From Bolinopsis microptera (Eukaryota; Ctenophora; Tentaculata; Lobata; Bolinopsidae), in assembly GCF_026151205.1 (NCBI RefSeq), contig NC_087074.1, positions 16,102,962 to 16,166,961 of the forward strand: a stretch of DNA of 64,000 bases, given 5' to 3'. The stretch's first letter is position 1. Every line of letters begins with the position of its first letter. This document shows positions 33,292-48,100 of the stretch, in pieces. The notes beneath the pieces are model-generated. The model was not told where the DNA came from and did no database searches. It saw only the letters and a program-made list of their open reading frames with translations. Position numbers and translations under genes: made by a program.

Positions 33292-34887
33292 AAGGCAAAG
33301 AAGGCATGGTTAGCCCCTATATCCAATGTCTCCTTCAACCTGATACCTGAAGACAAGAGCTACGAGGGATAGATGATATCTATTGCTCAGGATCTACGAT
33401 TGTGATCTGCCAATTGCATCACTTGATTTAATTTATTGTATATATATATACTGTTTGACATTTTGGCCAGTGCGCACAATCCACATTAAAATTTAGAAAG
33501 TATGTTCAGCTAAAAGAGCAGTGTCATAATGTGGTCTAACCTGGAAATTTTCAAAATGCTAAAGTCAATTTTGTGTAATTGGTGACCTATGGTGACCTAT
33601 GCAGCTGCAGTAACCTAAACTTTCGAAGTTTTAACGCAGGCAACTCCTAGGTGAGTTGCAATTGTTAATCATAAAACATCCGGTGGAGGCCATCATAAAC
33701 TAATGCCGTCGAGACATATTAGTATGTTGTCACCGATATCATAGATTAAATCAAAAGGATAAAATCGGAATATAAAGTGCCTCATAAGTCACATGAGCCG
33801 AAGGCTCATTCCACTAAAACGAAGCAAAGTTTTATAGGAAACTGATCACTGAAAATTTTACAGCGCAAAAAACTTAAATTGTAGCGCTCGATTCATAGTA
33901 CCATTAAGTGAGATCGATGACGTGATGCAAATTTGCGCGGCGCGATTAAATTTATAACCCTATTGAAATCATATCAATACAAACCTTTTTAATGTAATAT
34001 AAATGTTGCAATCATTACGTTTTAACATGATAGCAAAAAAATAAAAACGCTCAGTACAACAATGATTTGTTAAATAAAAATATTACATTCAAATTTTTGA
34101 GTGTCAATTATAATAAAATATTAAAATTAAAAGCTGTCATGTCATGTCATCCGCCATATCATACCATGGGCCGTGGCTTTCGTCACAATAAGATTCACGA
34201 CGTGTAGTCGTGAAACAAGTCGGACGCGGATATAAAATAGCGGACCACTGAATTGATCCATAATTATTGGTTGATCGAGTGTCGTCCGGTAACATCCAAT
34301 TTCCAAAAATGATTGCTACCCAACATTGAACATGAGGAAATGGTTTTCGAATTTATCCTTTGCAGCTGGAATCAACACAACGAATCCACTTAAACAAAAA
34401 TTTCAGTAAAAACAAAAATTTCAATTTTATGCCATTTATTACAGATTAAACAATCCTAATTCAATGTGTAGTATGGTTGTCACTCTTTAAATAGATTAGA
34501 TATAGGTTGAGGGGGCAAAGGAGTGTGCGTGCTGTTCGCTATTGCATACACCAAACGGCAACCTACTAAATGTTTTGTATGGACACCGGTCTCCAATCTC
34601 CATCACGATACAAAATTAGGATTACAGAATTTATTGTATAACTTTTAGTGCAGTGGAGGTAGCGGTGTGGTGCATTAATAGAATGATACAGAAGTTATAT
34701 CGAAGGGTGGAGCTATGTGCTACTTTAATAAAGAAATATTCACATTATGTTATTATATCACAAATTTGTTAGAATATATTTGAATTAAGTGTATTTATTT
34801 GTGTTATTCATTTGATTTGAGCATACTATGAGAGGGCATATATGAGTTCAAACTTGGATAATTTGTATTGCAGTTTAGGGGTAGTTT
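33292..34887. other. Non-coding stretch, nothing recognised
   Basis: AT-rich sequence with a short (ta)n run near 33440. No supported gene or terminal repeats. Confidence 0.4.
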
Positions 34888-35481
34888 AGTGTACTTAGGA
34901 AATCTTCGATACTTCCTGAACACTTCACTAATGAGGATCTAAAAATCATAAATAACCATGATCTAGAAAAACTCACCTGTCTATCAGTAAAAGGATGCAG
35001 CTACAGTAAATCAGTGATGAAACATTACAGTGAACAGCTTTGGCAATCGTCCATAAACAGCCAGTACCAGCTGGAAGGGTATACAGAGGCACCTACAGTG
35101 AGCGCCACAAAGCTGAAGTTTCCACCTAAAACATCAAGGCAACTTGAAACCTTGTTTCTAAGCTTGTTCTATCCGAACAACATAATGAATGAGTTTCTAC
35201 ACCGCTTCAAAAGCAGTAAATTTGATTCTCCACTGTGTGATTGCAGGCGAGGGGCTCAAAATTCACTTCACCTGCTTACCGACTGTCCTGATGTACAAGC
35301 AGATAAAAGGAACAAAATGAGTGAGCTTCTTGAAAGACACCCATTCCACAACATCAAAAACCAAGGCTATGGTGGGAACTCAATGTTGATATCATGGAGC
35401 AGACTTCGTGAGTTCTTTGATTTAGCACTTGAAATAACAAAGGATGCAGAAGAATTCCTTCGAATAGAGATAAAACTATAA
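34888..35481 (+). CDS. Probable retroelement C-terminal fragment
   Basis: An open frame runs from just after a stop near 34880 to TAA at 35481. The region around SPLCDCRRGAQNSLHLLTDCP has the C-x-C...H-x4-C zinc-knuckle pattern found at the C-terminus of many LINE-type polyproteins, after a helical block (PPKTSRQLETLFLSLFYP). No RT or RNase H core precedes it here, so it is a 5'-truncated remnant. A host exon cannot be excluded. Confidence 0.5.
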   Translation, partial: SVLRKSSILPEHFTNEDLKIINNHDLEKLTCLSVKGCSYSKSVMKHYSEQLWQSSINSQYQLEGYTEAPTVSATKLKFPPKTSRQLETLFLSLFYPNNIMNEFLHRFKSSKFDSPLCDCRRGAQNSLHLLTDCPDVQADKRNKMSELLERHPFHNIKNQGYGGNSMLISWSRLREFFDLALEITKDAEEFLRIEIKL

Positions 35482-35528
35482 AAAGTTGATCATATTCTAA
35501 CTACTATAACTACACCATCCCTATGATT

Positions 35529-35606
35529 AGTGAGCCGGGTTCAATGTTAGACCGGACGAAGCATATATTTCATGAGCCGGGGTCAATGTTAGACCGGACG
35601 AAGATA
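35529..35606 (+). repeat. Tandem duplication, about 47 bp
   Basis: tgagccggggtcaatgttag and accggacgaag occur together twice in direct order, separated by catatatttca. The copies are almost identical, with one g/t change. Confidence 0.8.
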
Positions 35607-36137
35607 TGGCTACATCTCAACAGTGGATAACACAGCAGAGGTTCTATCACAGTTAAATTCTGTTACCTGAACTCAACTAAACAGTTCTAATATTATAGCA
35701 TATACTATAATATTATGAAAGATATTTTGTGTCAAAATGAGGCTGTTTAATCATTCTTACACACCAAGGTTGTTGTGTGTTTTTAATTTATTTATTATTG
35801 TTAAAAAGTTTATATTGAGAATTTTATACAGTAGTCTATAGACCAATTAAATTATTTACTGGTCACATATATGTGGTTTTAAGAATTATATGACATTGAA
35901 TGAACTTATTTATTGCGAATTTAAAGGATTGCTAGTATTTTATGTATTTGTTTTCACTTCTGCACGTTTAGGCAGTTGCTCTTGTGACCAGAGTTTTAGA
36001 GTTATATATATATATAGTGTACTTATAAGTTTAGTTTCTTAAATCCTGGAGTAGTCATTCGTGTCCCTTATATTTGGGTTAATTCTAACTCTCCTAGTGT
36101 ACTTATAATTGATGCCTTGTTAATAAACAGAGAGGCC
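35607..36137. other. AT-rich gap, no gene seen
   Basis: Contains a (ta)n run at 36006-36017. An acceptor-like aataaacag directly precedes the next exon. Confidence 0.4.
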
Positions 36138-36628
36138 ATGACAGTTGACACGAAACTGGAAACAGCACTGCAAAAGAAGTACGATTCAGAGAGGAGCCAA
36201 AACGAGGAACTAGCTTTGCAGTTAGCAAAGCTAGAAGAAAGTAAAATTACTGAAATGAAGGCACTAGAGGAAACACATATATCTCAACTGACAGCCTTCA
36301 AAACCAAGATAAAAGGAATGCAGGCAGAGATCTCCAAACTTAGGGGTACGAATCCTCAACTAATATTGTCATGAACCTTGAAACTTCATTCTTTTTCTTA
36401 TTGTGATTTTATGAGAAATCCCTGATTTGAACCTTGTTTCACTATTTCATCCCTCTGTAATTTAACTTAGTTTCACCTCCAGATGAGAAAGACGAACAAG
36501 ATACCGAGATATCTGACTTAACACGTCATGTGGTCGAGTCCAACAGAGACTGTGCTCAGTTGACTGACCAAGTTTCTAACCTGCTTAACAAACTGCAGAT
36601 TGTTGAGCAGAGCACCTCTGTATCATAA
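36138..36628 (+). CDS. Short coiled-coil protein of unknown function, two visible exons, 117 aa
   Basis: Exons 36138-36345 and 36483-36628 join in phase 1 and end in TAA. An AATAAA lies five bases after the stop. The product is almost entirely charged coiled coil (KKYDSERSQNEELALQLAK, DLTRHVVESNRDCAQL). The ATG sits seven bases after an acceptor-like AG and the frame is open back to that AG, so this may be the 3' end of a longer gene or a message with a spliced leader. I do not recognise the family. Confidence 0.55.
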
Positions 36629-37384
36629 GATTTAATAAACTAATTATAAATTAGCAATTAATAGTTAAATGCCTTATTATACTTTACTTTAGCGAGTTCA
36701 GTAAATGTTAAGCAAGTTCACCTTATTGATAACTTTTGGTTTGAACACATCACTGGGAACACATCACTGGTAACAGATTTCTCTTTGTATTTCGAATTTG
36801 ATTTTAGTACCACTGATCTGACGTTATCTACATTATTATATTGTATATAGATAATTTTTGTAAAACTTGTAAAAAACTTGTAAACCTTGTACCCAGCATG
36901 CTGATCTCATGCACATTTTCAGGAGGGATTTAAAACCTTGGCACGCAAAAATTTGTAAAACTAATAATATTTTAAAATTAATATTTATTAGGCGTTCTTT
37001 TATAATGTAGGTATTCATGACATTAGCTGCAATTATATAAAGAAGGGCTAACAAACCTTTGTCATTTTATTGTTAGAATTTAGCCTCATCCAAAGCTTAG
37101 ACAACAAGTGAATAAAACAATAACTGTCACAGAAGAAATAGATCATGTTTTAAATGTATTGTTTCATATATTTGAATTCATATTTTGAAAACATTTTAGC
37201 AGGTAATTTATAAATTAATTTGTATTCCCCCATATGCACAGGAATTTTTTACTACGAGTGTCCTTCAGCTTCAATTGCTTATATTAGATTAAATTTTTCA
37301 AAACTATCTTAAGCTATCCTGTCAAATGGCATCCCATCCCTAGGAGATGGCCCAAAGTTTTGCAATCGATTAAAATAGCCATAA

Positions 37385-38707
<1,323 letters not shown>

Positions 38708-39195
38708 AAGGATTTGTTTGGGTTTTGTTTTAGATAAATTCACCATTTTGACAGGGTAACACTGGATATGGGATAGATAATTTCAGAGATATTGACTTTT
38801 GATAATTCTGACTATGCTAAGCACTAAAATGATGATGTCAAATTGATTGAAATTTGCATCGTCAATTCTTTAATCATGACGTAAATTCCGATTCTATGAA
38901 GTTACTATAGAACTGTGAAGAGCAACTGTACAGATGTATATTATAATTTACTTATTTGACTAAATTGTTAATAACGTTTGGATTTATTGTGTAGTGAACA
39001 TAGTAATTTCAAATTTTCCTGAACAGTCAAATATGGGCTCTTGCAGCTATTATCAAAAGATCATACTATCGAATTTATAAAATCAGGTAATATTTGATTA
39101 AATGTCACTTGAAACCTGATCATAGCTACTAATCAATAACTAATCACGTTTTACACTGTTTACATAGCACAAAACACATTTATGGGGCCTTGAAA

Positions 39196-42100
39196 ATGTG
39201 TACGAGACAACCGAGTAAAGAGATGGCCGAGGAAGTGGGAACTGATCCTCCTACTCCAGCTACTCCAGCTGAACCGGCTAAAGGTAGATATGTGATCACT
39301 TGCACTTGGATTATAGTGTTTCTCGTAAAATACCATTTATAAATGGTAGTTTACGAGACACACTATCATCCTAACTCTTTTAAAACTTAACACTCTTTCT
39401 GACGGCTTTTGCTTACTCTTTTAGAATTACTAGATATAATATTATGATGAAACGTATGTAAACTGGTTCCTTTCAGAAGATATAAAGCCCGAGGAACATT
39501 TAGTGAATTTTACTATCAGTGTCGAGCATGTATTCAACGTAAGTATCTCTTTTCTTATTGCTACAAATATTCAGTATTGTACCTATCTGTTCTGCTCAGT
39601 GCTTCACTTTCACATCATTTCTAATATCCCGACACGGAACAGCTATAACAGGGTTTAAATGCCCAGGTTGATGAAGAAGGTAAGTTACCGGCAGAAGCCA
39701 TGAAATCATGGCAGTACTACCATGTGGAGTACAATCTGCAGCCAAATAAATCAGCAGCTAAAGCAGATGTAGTTATGTCAGGCATGGTTGCTAAGATGTA
39801 CAGTGACTTTGATACCAGGTTACTGAAGACCAGGACTGATGGGGACAAGCAATATGTCATGTGGAGTCACAAACATCCAATTAATGGTTAGTTTTTAATT
39901 ATGTAGATTTAGAGAACATAAAATCCAATTAATGGGTAGTTTTTAATTGACTAGATTTAGACTAAATCACTTTTAATTGTTTGTCTTTTAATTGAAAATG
40001 TGTCATATCAACATTGGATACACTTTCAGTAACTAAAGCGTTGCTACTTGACATGTTTTCACACACTGTCAACATACGGTTCTGGGACACCAAGGACAAA
40101 GTGAGCGTGAGAGCCAAGTTTGATCGTCCCAAAGTTTTCAGACTACCCCCACCACCCGGCCCTAAACCTGTGGATGCTCGATTTGACGGAGGTACGTGTT
40201 TTCGAATTACAATTAGGAACTAGAAAATAACACGGATTTTTATAGACTTAAAGCGCTGTAATGTCTTACTGAAAATTTGATGTAGTGATTGAAAAACAAT
40301 AATTGTTTAAGAAGATTAAGCTGGTAAATCCTAATTTATAAATAGTTTAATCGCTTTGTTAAGCTATGACTCAAATTGGCTGCATCGCATTTGTCGAAGA
40401 AAAGCTTGCTGCTTGACAATACATTGTCAAGCTATAGCACAATCTGCATGTAAGATGTTGATACGAGTAGCGAGTACTAGCTACTGGTGTATTCACGCAC
40501 TTGATGAATTACTTGACAATGTGGCTGTGTTAAATTGATAGCGTGACGGTTGCGAGTTTAACACAGTCGATAGCTTATTTATAAGACAATTATTTACATT
40601 AAATTATCATAAAAACAAGAATTCAGAAGAAAATTTAAATTTAATGATCAAATCAATCTTTTATATTGAAAAACGTAGGTTCATAGTTAAAAGCTTTCAT
40701 CATATCTGCACAAACTGTCTCAATAGTTCTCCAGTGAGGTTCAATGAGTTTCTTTTTCCATCTGTCAATAATTTCGCTGGATTGTTTTTCTATACCATAC
40801 GTGCTTCCTTCTTTTTTTCCTAGGTCTTTTGCGTGGGTCAAATTGTAAACGTATTCTTTATACTTGGAGGTGTAGTTTACACCAATAAAATGAAGTATTT
40901 CGCTGGTCAATTGTGATGGAAATTCTGCTAAATCCTCGTACCTGACCATTTTGTATCTGCCTTTCAACCAGGGCGGAGGATTCATTCCCAGTTTATAGTT
41001 GTAAAGGTGATGAGAGCACATCCAATCTGCAGCCCTTGCCATGTAAGCTTCATCAAAGCCTGCCTGTCCCTTTTTAGACTCAATGTGAGCCCCAAGGTTT
41101 TTATTCCCATCGAACAATTCATGGAAGACGCCCATGCGAGAATTCATGACGGCTCGAGGGTCCCTAACTAAATGAATAACTTTAAAACTTTCGCACCCAA
41201 AATCTTTGATTCTGAACAATGTTGACATGTTGTAATATCGTATGGTTTTGGGTACCATCATTGAACCCTCTTCAAAACACAAGGCCTCAGCAGCTTTTGT
41301 ATTTTTCACAGCAGGATTTTCTATCTTTTTCTTGTACCACAATCCCCTGATAGACCCAAAATAATTTTTCTCAGGTATTTTATTTCCGTGCCAATCACAG
41401 ATACATATCCTTGCTAAGTAGACCTCTCTCCAGTCTTTGTAGTTGACCAGTTTGTAGCCTTCTGGAAATGTCATCTCGTTGGCCTCCTCAGAAAATGTGT
41501 ACATTTTCAGAAACTTGTCATCGTTCAGAGGTTCAAAAACTGGAACAGCCTCGTCTCTATATCCCAACATGTTCATCAACCAGGTGGAACCGTGACGGCT
41601 CTGTGTGAGAAGTAAAACCATTTTAGGCTGCTTAGGCAGAGATGTGACATGTTCAGTATCTTTGGCATCTTGAACTTGTATGCTAACAAGTGGCTTCAAA
41701 GTAACGACGGGAGGTTTCTGCAATTCTGCACTGTTATCAAGTGCCCCTGCATTTTGATCATCTTTCAACTTTGTCAGAATTATTTCTTGATGATCGTCAA
41801 ATTTACCTTCCTTAAGGTTTTCATCTGGATTGTATTCTGATTCATCAATTTGAAAACCATCCGCTTTGTTCTTTGCAGCTTCCACTTCAGATTTATTATC
41901 TTTCTCTGCATTCTCTTCCGATTCTTGCCAATTTTCATGTTTCATCTCCTTGTGTAGAATATTTGGAGCGACTGTTATGTCGTGAAACAGGTCCTCGATT
42001 AACTTCTCCTGCCACATTTTCTCCAGCTCTTCTATGATAGCCTGATGATCACCATTACCCGACACATTGTCAGAAATTGAGATGGAAGTTGAAGATAACG

Positions 42101-45100
42101 ATAAGATATATTCTCGAAAGAAACAAGCCAGAACAGCCATGTGGATAAGTATGATAACAAAAATCCATCGAAAAATTCTGCGGAAATTCATGATCTAGAT
42201 ACAATTGCTCAAATGATGTAAATAATAACCGAGCCAGTTGTTTGGGGTTGAGGGAATTTGCTAGAGCTCTGAGACTGAGAGACTTATGATTTCCTCCTAC
42301 GTAGAGATCATTGCACCAGGGATTGGCACTGGCTTCCTGAATTGTTTCATATTTTATTTTGCTAGTTATTAAAGTATTAAGAATAATTTGCAGTTTAGCC
42401 CACATATTGGCAGTCGTGCGAGTTATTCAAAGAATTATCCGTATTGAGTGATGACTTGGTTAAAAGCCTGCGTATAAGCAAACAAATAGCTAGGTAGGAA
42501 GAATGACTGATAAATGTTCATATTTAGATATCAAATCTCGTTAAATCGTTAAATTAATATAATATTTAAAAAAAGTTATATTATGATGTTCAAATGGTAT
42601 TAAAATTAAAGTTGAGATTATTTAATTCGCTTAACTAAACTCAACTAAACTTTGGTGTTATAAAGTAAAGAACAGGATCTTAATATTATAGCAGAAACAA
42701 ACGGGGGATTATATATTATTATATTATATTATATTATATTCGTAACATTTTCTGCAACTTGGAGACCTTAACTAATAATTAAATTAGTGTGTTGCCATCG
42801 CCTCCGCGTTAACTCCGTGCCAATCACTGATACATATCCTTGCAAAGTAAACCTCTCGCCAGTCTTTAAGTCTTTATTATTGACCGGATTGTAGCCTCGA
42901 GCAATTGCTTATTCTCTGATTTCATCAGAAAGTGCTTACATTTTTAGAAGATCAACTTTTCCTGCCACGCTTTTTCTGCGGTTCTCCTTTGATAGCCTAA
43001 TGATAACCAATACCCGACACATGGTCAGAAATGGAGATCTGAAAGTTTAAGATAACGATATGATATCGTCCCGAACAAATATGAAATAACAGACCAGAAC
43101 AGCTATCAATTTATCTGGACAAAAAACTCTTGGTATGGCGTTTACCGGAAGTAAACTCGTCTTACAATTTACAATAATCATAGAAAAATACAAAAGATGT
43201 CGTACGAAAATGGAGAGTGGGGAGCAACCATAACGCGAACGGTTTGAAATAAAGTTTGAAATAAAATTTCTAATTAAAATTAAACTTTCGATAGGTAAAA
43301 AAAATTTACCTTACTCGGGAATATTATGACTGGGATAAAGTGGTGGGTTTTGGAAGATTCCGCCATATTTTTCCCGGTCATTAATTTTCCCAGTCATAAA
43401 TTAACCCGCTATAATGTTCCCGAGTTAGGTAAACTAATAGTAATACATTTTGATGCTTGGTGGGTTTTGGAAAATTCCGCCATATTTTTCCCGGTCATTA
43501 ATTTTCCCAGTCATAAATTAACCCGCTATAATATTCCCGAGTAAGGTAGATTCGATTCGGTTAAGTAAGTTAAGTACTTTCACTCGTAGTGATCATCACA
43601 TCATGGATGGATACTTGTTACCTGAACTGGCTACCTGAACGGATTCGTATTTTATTTTGTTATTGTGCAATGTGAAACTTATTTTACCTGATTCCATAGC
43701 AACTCCCATACGGATATGATAATATACGATTTTTCTGCAGAGTTTAGACGGTTATCAAAACGTAATGATTAAATATGATATGAGAAGAAATATGGAAATA
43801 CTGCATTTAATAAAGATGTTGCTTATTACAAGTGGTAAAAATTCATCATCAAACGATTGATTAAATTATTGAAGGTCTGCAAGGTGCAGAAAATGAAACA
43901 ATTCTACCCTGTTCGTGTCTCAGTTATAATATAATCCCGTTTTTTGCCTTGTAATACAAATTTTGAGTCTAGTTACGCGAAAATCTCTGAAATTTAATTT
44001 GTGACCGCTTAATTTTAATGTTTTGCATTTCTTCATATATTTATTTTTCATCTTTTGAATTTAGATATGAAAATATAAAAATGCATTAACCATTCTTCTA
44101 TCTAGCTATTTATTAGTTGGTCTGTGTGTTTTAAACCACGTCATCAATCAATAAGATTAATTGTTTTGATAACTCTCAGGGTTGCCAATAAGTGAGCCAA
44201 ATTATGGATGGTTTAAATTTATAACTTAACTAGCAAAATAAAATATGAAATCATTCAGGAAGACAGTACCCATCCGGATTCCGGCATCCATGTTATAATG
44301 ATCAATACGTAGGAGGAAACCATAAATCTTTAGCTCTACCAAGTTCCTTCAGCCCTCAAAAACTGCCTCAGTTATTCTTTAATGATTTGAGCAATTTATC
44401 TGGATCATGAATCTCCGCAGAATTTGTGGATGGTTTTCTGTTATCATACTTATTCACATGGCTGTTCTGGCTTGTTTCTTCCAGGACAATATCCTATCGT
44501 TATCTTCAACTTCCATCTCAATTTCTGACCATGTGTCGGGTAATGGTGATAATCAGGCTATCATAGAAGAGCTGGAGAAAATGTGGCAGGGGAAGTTGTT
44601 TGAGGACCTGTTTCGCGCTACAGAAGATGCTCCAACTATACCGCTCAACAAGAAACAACATTGGCAAGAATGGAAAGATGCTGAAGTTGATTTGCAAATA
44701 ATGCCCGCAAAAGATGAAAAACATGTTGTTGTAGCTAAGGATGCCGAAAAAGATGATATATTTGTAGTGGAAGCTGAAGAGAACAAAGCAGATAGTTTTA
44801 AGCTTGATGGATCAGAGTACAATCTAGATGAAAACCTTGAGGAAGGTAAATCTGACGTTCATCAAGATACAATTCTGACAAAGTTAAAAGATGATCGAAA
44901 TGCAGGGGCACTTGATAATAGTGCAGAATTCCAGAAAACGTCCGACGTTACTTTGAAGCCACTTGTTAGCATACAAGTTCAAGATGCCAAAGATACTGAA
45001 CACGTCACATCTTTGCCTTTAAAACAGACTAAAATGGTTTTACTTCTCACACAGAGCCGGCACGGTTCCACCTGGTTGATGGACATGTTGGGATATAGAG

Positions 45101-48100
45101 ACGAGGCTGTTCCAGTTTTTGAACCTCTGAATGATGACAAGTTTCTGAGAATGTATGCACATTCTGATGAGATGAGAGAAGAAACACTAGCTGAAGGTTA
45201 CGATCCGGTCAAATATGAAGACTGGCGAGAGATTTACTTAGCAAGGATATGTATCTGCGATTGGTGGGGGAGGAAAATACCAGGGAAAAATTATTTAGGC
45301 ACCATGAGGGGATTATGGTACAAGTCAAAGAGATTCCCTGACGCAAAAGCAGATGCGAAATCTGCGGAGGCTAGGTGCTTAAAGGAGGGATCAATGATGG
45401 TACCCAAAACTATACGATATTACAACATGTCAACTTTATTCAGAATCCAAGATTTTGGGTGCGAAAGTTTTAAAGTTGTTCATTTAGTTAGGGACCCTCG
45501 AGCAGTCATGAATTCTCGCATGAATGTTTTTCATGAATTGTTCGATGGTAATAAAAATCTTGGGCCTCACATTGCGTCTAAAAAGGGACAGGCAGCCTTT
45601 GATGAGGCTTACATGGCGAGGGCTGCAGATTGGATGTGCTCTCATCATCTTTACAACTATAAACTGGGAATGAATCCACCGCCCTGGTTGAAAGGCAAAT
45701 ACAAAATGGTCAGGTACGAGGATTTAGCAGAATTTCCATCGCAATTGACCAGCGAAATACTTCATTTCATTGGTGTAAATTACACTTCTGATTACAAAGA
45801 ATACGTTTACAATTTGACCCATGTAAAAGATAGAGGGAAAAAAGATGACGGTCCGTATGGTATAGAGAAACAATCCAGCGAAATTATTGACAGATGGAAA
45901 AAGAAACTTATTGAACCTCACTGGAGAACTATTGAGACAGTTTGTGCAGATATGATGAAAGCTTTTAACTATGAACCTACGTTTTTCAATCCGAATAATT
46001 GATTTCTAATCCCATAATTATAGTGATTATTATAAAGTCTTTCATTCTAAATTTCATATTTCTTCAGACTATATGTTTTTTATGACTCTATGAAACTGTC
46101 ATGTTTATAAATGTGTCCTTACTCCTTGTGAACGATTCTTTGAGAAATACTGATACCGAGGATCATGAATCGTAAAATAAATCCGGTCTGAATCTTTAAC
46201 AGTATTAAGTATAAGTATTAAAGTATTAAAGTATTGCATTGAACATGTTCAAATTTATTCCCGGGTGTCCGGAACACCCGTTATCCGACATGAATTAGTA
46301 CGATCAATCGGTGCGGTAAATTAATAGTTGACTTGAATAATATGGACTGAAATTTTACCGATACACTTCTTGCAAACACAAATTCCTTATGAAAAAAAAA
46401 CCATGCGTATAGCGAGTTGACTTTTAGAAATTGACCGAACAACGCGAATATTAAACTAAAAATCACCAGCGGACGGGTTCTAATCCAAAAGTTTGGAAAT
46501 AATCGTTAAAAATTAATTTGTAACCACAGACTTAACTAGATATAATGTGTTTACTATGTATTCTATTAATGTATTCTAATATTAAATCTTTAACGTATGT
46601 GAGTACACTGATCGGATTTGAAAAATAAGAACTGCAGTATAAATAATATTAAAGTCACTATGTGACGTACATTAACTGACGAAAAAAGTTAAGGGTAACG
46701 AACCCACGGTTTCGTCTTGTTTAACACTTGCGTTCAGCAATGGACATCCACCGTTCACCAAATGAGCAAAGCTCACTCCCACTTGCTGTCAACATGATGT
46801 CTAATGTATCAAGGAATAATTTGCTTTTCTCAGAATGAACAAGGCACCTTATGAGTTGAAAAAGGTTGCCAATTCAATGATTTTAGGTCATACATGACAT
46901 GTTTATCAGAAGGAATCGTAGATCGGGATAGAAACTTCTTAGACCAAGCTGGGGGGGTGCCGGGATCATAAGGCTGGATTTAAATGTCATTTCAAACAAC
47001 ATCCGTTCTCTATCAGTTGACACCATTCGATATTTATTAAACATTAGTACAATGTTTGTAATTTCAATCACAAAAATACAATTCAGAAAGCGGCCTCATA
47101 TTTACGATTAGAAATCGAATCAATCTTACAAATTAAAATTAGTTCTAGTAAGAGCTGTTCATCATATCTGCACAACTCTTCAAGTTTCAGTGATTCAATA
47201 AGTAAGATTCCATAATCAATTATTCCTAGTTGTTAATCGACCATACGAATCTGGTGCCCAATTTTTTAATGTGTCAATGTAACAATCTTGTACTGAGGTG
47301 TAATTTACCAATTAAATGAAGTATTCGCTGGTACAAATGCGATGAAATTAATCTCAAATACATCGCTATCTAGATTCATTTGATCTCTTTCAACAGGCGA
47401 GGATTTATCCATTATAGTTGTCAAGATGATAGAGCACATCAATCTGCGCCGCCATTACCTCATCAAACCTTTGCCTTTTAGACATCAATGTGAGCACCTA
47501 GTTTATTCCATCGTAAATATGGAAGACGTTCCCATGCGAATCATGAGCTCGGGTCTAACTAAGAAAACTTTAAAATTTTTGGCCCATCAAAATTGGTTCT
47601 GAATACAATGTTGACATGTACTAATATGATGTTTAGGAAATATTGAACCTTCAGAAACATAGCTCAAGCTTTGTATCGACCCGCACCTATTGTTAATTTA
47701 CACTACTTTAACTTATTCCAATGTTCATAAATTCGAAGTTCCACTTTTTATCAACTTATAGATTAAGCGTGCATCAATTCTGTATGAGAATCTAATACCA
47801 TTACCAGTCAAGAATATATTGAACATTCCAGATATGACTTTGTAGTCAAAACATAAATATTTACAAAATTCAATGTTTTGGGCCCAAGTACAAATTTGGT
47901 CAAGAATATGGTTGATGGAATCCTTTGTGACCTGGAAAAACTGGTCTGAACTTCAAAAACTATAATATAGCTTGCCTAACACCCCTCACACTAGGATACA
48001 TACTATATACTATACTCTATACACTTACTTTCTAATGTTACATAATTCAAGTTCCGCAGCCATTTTCTCAAATTATATGAATAAGGATGCTTCAGAATTT

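Noticed and set aside
43326-43544. A 72-codon frame across the 92-bp direct repeats
   Set aside because: The frame is explained by the duplicated DNA and has no family similarity or splice context.
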